Shown here: positions 34,732-44,131 of the stretch, piece by piece
How the letters are laid out: the number at the start of each line of letters is the position of its first letter
How positions within the stretch are numbered: the stretch's first letter is position 1
DNA from: Ambrosia x helenae
Lineage: Eukaryota; Streptophyta; Magnoliopsida; Asterales; Asteraceae
Length of the DNA: 64,000 nt
Assembly: GCA_030844895.1 (NCBI GenBank)
Contig: CM061232.1
Coordinates: 83,780,555 to 83,844,554, forward strand
Direction of reading: 5' to 3'
The notes under the pieces: model-generated
What the model was told of the DNA's origin: nothing
The model's database searches: none
Seen by the model: only the letters and a program-made list of their open reading frames with translations
Made by a program: the position numbers and the translations under genes

Positions 34732-35434
34732 CGGCTGAGGTAGAATCTAGAATTGAGCGGACTATGAGAATGTGCTCCAAATGGTTCCTCTCAGCAGAAG
34801 AGCGTAAGAAGAAGAAAGGTCCAGTCCAAGCTTCTATCTTCAAGAAACGTTTATCGAATATGTCAGGGAATGTAATCAGTTGGGCGTTAAATGGGAGGAA
34901 GGACTACTGTATTTCAAGCCTTATCAGAAGGTTCTTAGTCTGCCTTTCTGGTACATTCGTGATCTAATTCGGTTAGATTTTCCTTTGTATTACACTAAGA
35001 ACACTAGCTTGGATAGCTTTTACAACATTCTAGCAAGAGAAAGCAGGACAAGTTGGGACACCTTCCAGCCTCAGTACCCCAAATCATACAAGACAGACAA
35101 GCTCCATCCTCGCACCAAAAGTCCAATCTGGGAACACAAGATCAAGCCACCAGTGTGTGTCTCCAAGATTCCAATCATTCCTATAGATCTGGACTTCTGG
35201 CATTATGATGCGGCGACTACTGAAGCAGTGATCGTTTTGGATGATTCTCCGAGTTTGTGCAGAAAGATCAGAATCTGGGATCCAATGTGGTTGATAAACT
35301 GCTCAGAGAAAGATATCGAGACTCTGTTCCTATATCCCATCCAACATCTGAAGGACAAAGAGAAACAAGCAATCAAGTTTCAGCACGTGGTTCGCTTCTG
35401 TCATGCTCACAAAGTACATGCTGGATGTGACTAG
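34732..35434 (+). pseudogene. Copia-H third ORF, downstream piece
   Basis: Joins directly to the frame stopping at 2657 across the LTR-A insertion. It starts with a basic helical stretch (EERKKKKGPV), shifts frame once near 34835, and continues from about 34880 as an open frame to TGA at 35432-35434, containing SLPFWYIRDLIRLDF, KLHPRTKSPIWEHKIKPP and FQHVVRFCHAH. No family is recognised. Its place 160 bp before a polypurine tract and LTR identifies it as the 3' ORF of Copia-H, comparable in position to 10891-14799 but without obvious sequence similarity. Confidence 0.6.
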
Positions 35435-35590
35435 TCAAGAATTTCAAGGATTAGGACGGAGTCAAAGTGAAGACTGAAGTTGCTGCTCGTCAAGTTGTGT
35501 TCGTTTGTTTTGTTTCAGTGTCTATATAGTTGTTTGCTATGTTATGAACTTTTGTTTCTTATGAGTTTTTGTACATATACTAGCCTGGTC

Positions 35591-36111
35591 CAAGGGGGAG
35601 TCTGTTAGTGCATGATGTCCCTAGGCTAGTATATTAGATGTTTGGACGGTTTCTAGGGTGTTTGGGAGTGTTTGTACGTGTTTTGGGGCTGATTGGATGT
35701 GATAGGCGAGTACGTGGGCTATTATAGGCCATTACAATGTAATCGCCTATATTACATATGGTATAGGCTCTACTCGCCTATAATGCATGTGGGATAGGTT
35801 TCTACTCGCCTATTCTATCCTGTACGAGTACAAGGGGTATAAATACATCCAATCATTACCCTAATCATCAGTTGTCACCTCACACACTCTCCAAACACCC
35901 TCCCCTAGGTCTGAAGGTCTGAGATTATCATTGTAAACACTTGAGCTCTGTTTTTGTGATTAATCATACAACCTTTGACCCATTTGTGTGTGTTGATTAC
36001 TCGTTCTTCATAGTTTCTTAGTTGTTTATGTTATTGGAACATATTCAGAGGATTCCGCACTCTGAGTATCAAAGCTCGTGATTGTCGGGTGACCCGAAAG
36101 TCAATCCTACA
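35591..36111 (+). mobile_element. Copia-H polypurine tract and 3' LTR
   Basis: CAAGGGGGAGTC (35591-35602) is the polypurine tract. The LTR starts TGTTAGTG at 35603 and probably ends CCTACA at 36111; the end is inferred because the other LTR is outside the window, but sequence from 36112 on belongs to the RT-like pseudogene. A TATA box TATAAATA lies at 35838-35845. Inverted GGCGAGTA / TACTCGCC motifs occur at 35704-35820. If the end is right, the target duplication would be CCCCT. Confidence 0.7.
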
Positions 36112-36132
36112 CCCCTAGCCACAGGTTGACGA
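36112..36132 (-). pseudogene. 21-bp remnant of the RT-like pseudogene between two insertions
   Basis: Reading the minus strand from 46772 across the Gypsy insertion (removing one GACGA duplicate) continues in the same frame through this stretch (EVVNLWLG), so it belongs to the pseudogene at 46772-47783. Confidence 0.65.
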
Positions 36133-38776
36133 TGTGACACCCGGCAAATTCTGGTTAACAACGTTGTCTAGATGAAAGTCTACCTTAGCGAGTCACGCGT
36201 ATGTCGTACTTAACTGGGTTAGTTAAGTCGGGTTATGGTTCGGGAACTATTGGTTAGTCTAGAAGATCATTGGATGTTGGTCTAGAGGTTCGTTAGATGT
36301 CAGTCCTTAACCAAGTGTACAAACGGTGACGATTTGTAGGATCGTCAGGACATACGGAACGTACGAGTCTCGAGTCCCGGGAATTGGTGAACGAGTGTAA
36401 ATATGTGTATTTACTTGTGTTATGTGTTTACAATCATTATATGACTTGTCGGTACGTGAATATGTATTAACATATGTTAAAACGGGGTTTAACGCGCAAA
36501 ACACACGAAACCAGCCCCTATAGGCGAGTAGGAAGGCCTAATCGCCTATAGGGGAGGCGAGTAGGCAAACTTAGGGGCGAGTAGGGGCTACTCGTGTGCC
36601 CTTAGGGGCGAGTAGGCCCCAATTGCCTGAACAATCAGGCGATTAGGAGCCCTAATCGCCTGAAACTGCTGCATACTCGCTAGTAACGGGCTGGACGACT
36701 AAAAACGACTATAAATACCATACTTAACCTCCTAAACTTCATTATACCAACCCTAGTCGTCCCATAACCCGCCCCAACACATAAACAACCTCTGGAAGGC
36801 GATTTTTGATCAAAACTCAAGGTTTCAAGCTTGAATCATCATATTTTCATAATCCTAAGGTTTGATTTTCATCCATAACCCTTTATAAACGTTTTTAATT
36901 AATCCCTAATGGTCCAGACCTGTTCTTAAACGAAAATGCTTTCTGAAAATCGTCAATAAGGGTTGTTAATCGGATTATAACTAATATGCATGCATTATGG
37001 GTGTGTATGATTAGAAAGCTAGGGTTTTTATGATTCATGATGATGATTTGATATGTTATTATGATAGATCAGTATTGATATTGATAGTATGATGATAGAA
37101 ATCTCAGTAATTGGATATTAGGGTTATGATTACGCGTGTTAGTATGATGTTGCATGCTATGTGAATAGGTGTTTGGATTACTTGGTTGCATGCAGGACTG
37201 ATTATACGAGGTTAAACGAAGGATTTTGGATTAAACATGTTTAGGATAGTGTTTGGGATGATATTGGGTGGTTACACACGTTCTGGATCTGATTTGGAGC
37301 GTTAAACGCGCGAAAAACCGGAACAGCAAGGTTACAGGCGAGTAGCATTCCTAATCGCCTATGTTATAGGCGAGTAGGGTGCTAATCGCCTATAACACAG
37401 GCGAGTAGAGGCCTACTCGTGTGAAAGATCATGTGATTAGCCCTAATTGCCTATAAGTTCATGTGAATAGCCCTAATTGCCTATAAGTTCATGTGAATAG
37501 CCCTAATTGCTAGTAAGTTCAGGTGAATAGCCCTAATTGCCTATAATAGAGGCGAGTAGGGTTTCTAATTGCTAGTTGACCAACCTAATTGCTAGTTGAC
37601 TTTTCCTAATCGCGTGTACTGCTGCTGTAAGTGTAAATTAGCATTCCGAGACCCGATTTAACATGTAGTAACATGCTAGGAACCCCGTAACATGTCTAAT
37701 AACTTGGTAACATATATTTGGATGTATTTCGGTGATACGTGAACTATGTGCTATAACTTGTTGTGCGTTAACGTATGTTAAGTGTACTTGCGTTATTGTA
37801 TGTTTTGGAGCGTAAACATAACACGGGGAGTCTCGGGTCACCAATGGGATGTCGAGTCTTGTACTTTGGGTCGGTTAAACAGTCACGGTGTTTTCAAACG
37901 AACTTGGTTATGGTCTGGACATCTAGGGACTAATTAGCCTGCGGGTTATTAGTCTAAGTACTTGTAACTGTCGTATGTTAGGTCGCCGCTTACGGGACTA
38001 GCATAGCAGCTGGGTTTACTCGGGTTAAGGAGTAACGCAACTTAAGGTGAGTTTACGGCCCCTCTTTTAAACTGGTTTACACTTTTCGGGGGAGAAAACA
38101 TGTGTTAAAACGATTATTTGGTAATTACTGTCATACTATGGGTTTACACTGTGTACTACACGATCTTTGGAAGTCCCGGGGGGAACCATGAATGTGCGGG
38201 TTTGCACAACGGGGAAATGTGAATAGCGCTATTGGGAGTGACCAACCCCGCTCGTCGACTTGGAGGGTCGGCGGGTGCATATTGTCTCAAACAGGAACAA
38301 CAGGAACAACAGGAACTATATCGGGCATACTTTTGGTATTCGCGTTAGTAATGGTTTTCCAATCGTGGTAGTAACAAAACGTACGCCTAGCTAGCGTATA
38401 CTGGTTTTCGATTTATTATAGTATGGACAGGTGGACTTGGTTCTTGGATACAAAACCTGTAAACTCACCAGCATTTTTGTGCTGACGTAAACTTTTACAT
38501 GTTTTCTCAGGTCGCTAAGGTAGCACGACTGGACTAGGGCGCACGCGTCTGCACGGCGTCTTACTAGGGTTGCATGGTCATTTGAACGTTGAACTATTGT
38601 TTTATGGTTGAGATACTGTTTTTGAATAAGCTTCCGCTGTAAACGGGATTTTTAAACTATGTTTTGAAATTGCATTTATATTCATTTAGACTTGTTTATT
38701 GTGATCGTTGGTTTGGATCCTGGTTTGTCATGCGCCTCGCGGTAAAACTCCGCAAGTGGATTTTGAGGGTGTGACA
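36133..38776 (+). repeat. Gypsy 5' LTR
   Basis: 2644 bp. TATA box CTATAAATACC (36709-36719). Two arrays of inverted GGCGAGTA/TACTCGCC and CTAATCGCCT motifs at about 36515-36685 and 37335-37615. A CAGGAACAA triplication near 38291-38317 is duplicated only twice in the 3' LTR. Confidence 0.93.
36515..37615. repeat. Inverted GGCGAGTA / CTAATCGCCT motif arrays in the Gypsy LTR
   Basis: Repeated words such as TATAGGCGAGTAGG, CTAATCGCCTATA, TAGCCCTAATTGCCTATAAG and CCTAATTGCTAGTTGAC, in both orientations, on either side of the TATA region. Adjacent opposite copies (for example 37354-37400) can fold into GC-rich hairpins. The segment is repeated in the 3' LTR at 44514-45614. Confidence 0.8.
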
Positions 38777-38779
38777 GAT

Positions 38780-38793
38780 TGGTATCAGAGCCA
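38780..38793 (+). other. Gypsy primer binding site (initiator tRNA-Met)
   Basis: TGGTATCAGAGCCA, three bases after the 5' LTR. The following leader (38794-39332) is non-coding apart from small frames. Confidence 0.9.
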
Positions 38794-39332
38794 ATGGTTA
38801 TAGTGAACTAGGACTGCATGTAGAGTCTAGTCTATAGCCGAGTCGCACACACTAGACGATCACATGGTACTAAACGTTATAGTGGTTTACGTATGGTCTT
38901 GTCGGGGTGTCTCTAAATCGTTGGTCTTTCTACGTTACATCATCCGTTCTATCTTAGGTTGGGTTACTTGTTTTCTAGGCAGTGTAGTCTATTGGGGTAA
39001 CTCGTGTGCTCTTGAGATTTGTCCAAGGCTCGGACATCTCCCTTTCGCACTCCAATAGAAACACTTGTCATAAACTACCGTGGTATTACGGTGTGTAGCT
39101 AAGAGTCTATGTTCGGTGATTTGAACTTTGAACTAGGAGAACACTGGGAGGACCATGTAGAGCGGTTTATCATTTTGGGTGCACACAAAATCATAAACCG
39201 AAATGCATGGAAGTCTTGGTGAACTCTGGGTTTGGAGGGATAGTCCTGGATTGGATCTAGCTTTGATCTTGTGAACATTAGTGGTTATCTTTAACTGCGA
39301 AACTAAATTTTCCCGTTCTTTCTGCCAGAATC

Positions 39333-42300
39333 ATGTCTGGAGTGCGTGGAGGACGTGGAGGTGGTCGCAATGGTGGACGTGGTGGTGGTCGCGGTGGTGC
39401 TGGTGGTCGTGGTGGAGGTATTAACCTATCGCAGGCTGATCTGAACAACTTGCTCCAAGCTGCTTTTCAGTTAGGGCACAACGGTGGTGGTAAGTTGATT
39501 TATCTGTTTTCTCTGCCTCATTGGTGAACCTTGTTTACGTTATTCGTAGTTCTCATACGTTTCATTTCAGGTGGTCCTGTTGACCCACCCCCACCCATGT
39601 GCACCTACAAGATGTTCCGGGACTGTAAGCCCCAGGAATTCTCTGGCACTAAGGGTGCGGTGAGCTTGCTTAGGTGGTTGGAGAAAGTGGAGTCGGTATT
39701 TCTGATGTGTAACTGTCTCCCAGAAGATCGGGTAAAGTATTCTGCTGCGTTATTTCAGGACGTGGCATTGACATGGTGGAATGGTATCACCCAGAACATG
39801 GGTATTGGGGAGGCATATGCTATGCCATGGGAGAACTTTGTGCAGTTGCTGAAGCGGGAGTATTGCCCGAGGGAAGAGGTACAGAAGCTGGAGCAGGAGG
39901 TGTGGAACCTCAAGATGACTGGGTCGGAAATTGAGAAGTATACTGTGAGGCGGAATGAGTTGGCAGTGCTGTGTCCCGATCTGCACGTGCCAGAATATCG
40001 TAGGATTGAACACTATGTCTCAGGGTTAGTGCCGGAAATTGCAGGGTTAGTGGCTGCGGGAAATCATCCTACGTATGCAGAGGTAGTCCGATCGGCCCAT
40101 AGGATGACCAACTTAAAGGTGAATGAGGGGATTTTGCCTGCGAAAGGTTCAACTGTTAAGGCTCCAGAGAACAACAAGCGCAAGTGGGAAAATGACGGGA
40201 AAGGATCTGGGTCAGCACAGCAGGGTAAAAGGTTTGATAATGGGGGTTCATCTTCTTCGGGTAACAAGCAGGGTGGTTATGCGGGAAAACTGCCCAAATG
40301 CAACAAGTGTGGACGCCATCACCAAGGGAACTGCGACAGTAACCGTTGTCACCGCTGCCAGCGAACAGGGCATTATGCTAAGGATTGTCGGGCTACACTT
40401 CCATCGACTCAGGCTCCGACTAACAGCTCAGCTCCGACTACTCAGGGGACTACAGGGAAACAAGGATGCTACAACTGTGGTGACACTGGGCATTACAAGA
40501 AGGATTGCCCAAAACTGAAGCAGGGTGGGAACAACGGGAATGGGAACAACGGAGGCGGCGGCAGAAATGCACGTGCCTTCGTCATTGGAGCTGCTGAGGC
40601 TAGACAGGACCCTGACACAGTCACCGGTACGTTTCTTCTCAATAATCGTTCTGTTAGCATGTTATTTGATTCTGGTGCCGACAAGAGTTTTGTATCCATG
40701 GATGTTAGTCGACTGCTAGATGTAGTACCCGTACCATTAGAGGCCAAGTATATTATTGAGTTAGCTGACGGTAAGACGATTGAAGCTACTAGTGTCCTTC
40801 GGGAGTGTCGATTAGAGTTGTCGGGTTTATCGTTCCCCATCGACCTTATGCCGGTACCATTGGGTAGTTTTGACGTTGTGGTAGGAATGGATTGGTTATC
40901 TTTGTATCGTGCGGAGATCGTCTGTTACGATAAGGTTATTCGGATTCCTCTCCCTGATGGAGAATTTCTTTCTGTGTACGGTATCAAGGGTGGTGTTCCG
41001 CTAAACATCATCTCTAGCATGAAAGCCCTTAAGTGTCTTCGAAAGGGTTATCCAGCCGTTTTGGCGCTTTTATCTGTTTCCACTAGTGATGAGAAGAAGA
41101 TCGATGATATTCCGGTGGTACGCGAGTTTCCTGATGTTTTTCCCGATGATTTATCTGGTCTTCCTCCTCATCGTCAAGTCGAGTTCGGTATTGATCTTGT
41201 ACCAGGGGCTGCTCCTATTGCTCGGGCCCCCTACCGTCTTGCACCTCCCGAGATGCAGGAATTGTCTAGTCAGTTACAGGAACTCTTGGACAAGGGTTTC
41301 ATCCGACCAAGTTCTTCCCCTTGGGGAGCCCCGATTTTATTTGTTAAGAAGAAGGATGGAAGTTTCCGATTGTGTGTAGACTACAGAGAACTGAACAAAT
41401 TGACTGTCAAGAACCGTTATCCTCTTCCACGCATCGATGATCTATTCGACCAGCTTCAGGGTTCTAGTTATTATTCCAAGATCGATTTGAGGTCCGGTTA
41501 TCACCAGCTGCGCGTCAGGGAGGCTGACGTTGCAAAGACTGCTTTTCGAACACGTTATGGCCATTTCGAATTCTTGGTCATGCCTTTCGGTCTTACGAAC
41601 GCACCGGCGGTTTTCATGGACTTGATGAACCGCGTCTGTAAACCATATTTGGACAAATTCGTCATTGTATTTATTGATGACATTCTGATCTACTCCAAGA
41701 ACGAGACCGAACACGGGGAACATCTGCGGTTAGTTTTGGAACTCTTGCGACGGGAACAACTTTACGCCAAGTTCTCAAAGTGTGACTTTTGGTTACGCGA
41801 AGTTCAATTCCTAGGACATGTGGTTAATGAACTAGGGATTCATGTCGATCCAGCTAAGATCGAAGCGATCAAGGACTGGGGAGCACCAGAGACGCCAACT
41901 GAGGTGCGGCAATTCCTAGGCCTTGCGGGCTATTATCGTCGTTTCATTCAGGGGTTCTCGAAGATTGCTCAACCCCTCACCATTCTCACTCAGAAGGATA
42001 GGAAGTTCGACTGGGGTGAACCACAAGAGTCAGCGTTTGAAGAACTGAAGTCTAAACTATGTTCTGCTCCTATTTTGTCTTTACCTGAGGGCCCTGATGA
42101 TTTTGTTGTCTACTGTGATGCTTCTATTCATGGTCTCGGTTGCGTGTTGATGCAACGCGAGAAAGTGATTGCGTATGCTTCTCGTCAACTCAAAGTGCAC
42201 GAGAAGAACTACACAACTCACGATTTAGAGTTGGGTGCAGTGGTGTTCGCGTTGAAAATTTGGAGACATTACTTGTACGGTACCAAATGCACCATCTACA

Positions 42301-43973
42301 TCGATCACAAGAGTCTCCAACACATTTTCGACCAACAACATTTGAACATACGGCAGCGTCGCTGGATTGAACTTTTGAACGACTATGATTGTGCTATTAA
42401 GTACCATCCTGGCAAGGCGAATGTTGTAGCAGACGCCTTGAGCAGGAAAGAATCAACTAAACCTCGTCGTGTTCAGGCGTTGCAGCTCACCATCCATTCG
42501 TCGTTACCTGATCAACTCCGTTCTGCCCAGTTGGTAGCTTTGAAGGAGGAAAACCTTAAAGCTGAAACTATGCACGGTGCCGACAAGCACCTAGAGCGAA
42601 GGCCTGATGGCCTGCACTATTTCGCAGAACGTATATGGGTTCCTTTGTTCGGGGGACTACGGGAGCTTGTCCTTGATGAGGCTCATAAGTCCCGGTATTC
42701 TATTCATCCTGGTTCGGATAAGATGTACCAAGATCTGAAGGTGCTTTATTGGTGGCCAAACATGAAGTCGGACATAGCCTCATACGTGAGCAAATGCTTG
42801 ACCTGTGCTAAGGTCAAGGTGGAATACCAGAAACTGTCGGGTCTCTTGCAACAACCTGAAATTCCGGAATGGAAATGGGAACGGATTACTATGGATTTTG
42901 TCACACAACTTCCTAAATCACCAAGCAGGAATGACAAGATATGGGTGATTGTCGATCGGTTGACGAAGTCAGCTCATTTTCTTGCCATTAAGGAGACCGA
43001 CACTATGGATCGTTTGGCTCGTCTTTACTTGAAGGAAGTTGTTTCTAAGCACGGGGTACCAGTTTCTATTATCTCGGATCGTGACTCCCATTTTATTTCT
43101 CACTTCTGGAAGTCTTTGCACAAGGCTTTGGGTACCCAACTAGACATGAGTACGGCTTATCATCCACAGACTGACGGTCAGAGTGAGCGCACGATTTAAA
43201 CTTTAGAAGACATGCTGCGGGCATGTGTGATCGATTTTGGAAAGGGTTGGGAAGCTCATCTACCGTTAGTAGAATTCTCGTATAATAACAGTTATCACAC
43301 GAGCATCAAGGCTGCTCCGTTCGAAGCACTGTACGGACGGAAATGCCGTTCTCCTCTTTGTTGGGCGGAAGTGGGTGAGAGTCAACTCACTGGGCCTGAA
43401 CTAGTGTACGAAACTTCGGAAAAGATCGTACAGATTCGTAATCGGTTGGCGGCGGCACGGGACCGGCAAAAGAGTTATGCTGATCAGCGTCGCAAACCAC
43501 TGGAATTCCAAGTCAATGACAAGGTACTTCTAAAAGTCTCACCGTGGAAGGGCGTCATACGCTTTGGGAAGCGTGGCAAACTCAATCCGCGATATGTCGG
43601 CCCATTTACGATCCTGGAACGGATTGGGCCGGTGGCATATCGACTTGATCTACCGACGGAGCTCGGTAACGTACATAACGTCTTTCACGTGTCAAACTTG
43701 AAGAAGTGTCTGGCTGACGAGTCTCTCATCGTTCCACTAGAAGAGATCAAGGTTGATGATCGTCTTCGGATTGTGGAAGAACCTGTGGAGATCCTTGATT
43801 ACAAGATTCGTAGCCTGCGTCACAGCAAGATTCGTATCGTTAAGGTTCGGTGGAACTCGAACCGGGGACCGGAATATACGTGGGAACGGGAGGATCAGAT
43901 GAAGTCTAAGTATCCTCATCTTTTTCTTAAGGAAGCGTTTGAGTCGAGACATGTCTCTTCGGCAGCTGAATGA
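39333..43973 (+). pseudogene. gag-pol: Gypsy gag-pol polyprotein with a gag intron and one nonsense codon
   Basis: Start ATG 39333 (MSGVRGGRGGG, Gly/Arg-rich). A likely GT-AG intron (39490-39570, 81 bp) joins this to the capsid region; splicing removes an in-frame TGA and keeps the frame. Then: gag core (FSGTKGAVSLLRWLEKVE), three zinc-knuckle-like motifs (CNKCGRHHQGNC near 40299, CHRCQRTGHYAKDC, CYNCGDTGHYKKDC), protease (LFDSGADKSFVS, about 40662), RT (YSKIDLRSGYHQL, FIDDILIYSK at about 41671), RNase H (VVYCDASIHGLGCVL), integrase with zinc-binding HPGSDKMY...CLTCAK and catalytic D, D, E (last near 43187), and a chromodomain-like tail (RWNSNRGPEYTWERED, about 43850-43890). TAA at 43197-43199 interrupts the frame just after the last catalytic residue; translation of the rest (to TGA 43971-43973) would require readthrough or an intact copy elsewhere. 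Confidence 0.92.
39490..39570 (+). other. Putative GT-AG intron inside Gypsy gag
   Basis: Donor G|GTAAGTTG at 39490 and acceptor TTTCATTTCAG| at 39570 fit plant consensus. The 81-bp segment contains a TGA in the upstream frame, and excision joins GGT-rich codons of both sides in frame (phase 1). Retention would give a 64-residue peptide. Confidence 0.65.
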
Positions 43974-43995
43974 ATCTCGGGTCGAGATTCCTTTT

Positions 43996-44015
43996 AACGT
44001 GGGGATGATGTGACA
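43996..44015 (+). other. Extra polypurine tract / LTR-start-like motif
   Basis: AACGTGGGGATGATG followed by TGACA (43996-44015) is identical in its first 15 bases to the true polypurine tract at 44119-44133, and what follows (TGACAACTCGGGTAAA) resembles an LTR start. Lies 123 bp upstream of the true tract. Confidence 0.6.
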
Positions 44016-44118
44016 ACTCGGGTAAATCTCTCTCTTGGTTTCTATCTTTTGTTTGTTCCCTTCGTTATTTCTTTTGTTCTTTTGGTACTTGTGCAATTTT
44101 CGGGACGAAAATTCTTTT

Positions 44119-44131
44119 AACGTGGGGATGA
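44119..44131 (+). other. Gypsy polypurine tract
   Basis: AACGTGGGGATGA abuts the 3' LTR start TGTGACACC at 44132. Confidence 0.75.

Noticed and set aside
36515..37615. CRISPR-like array
   Set aside because: The repeated words are short, in both orientations, irregularly spaced and inside a eukaryotic LTR.
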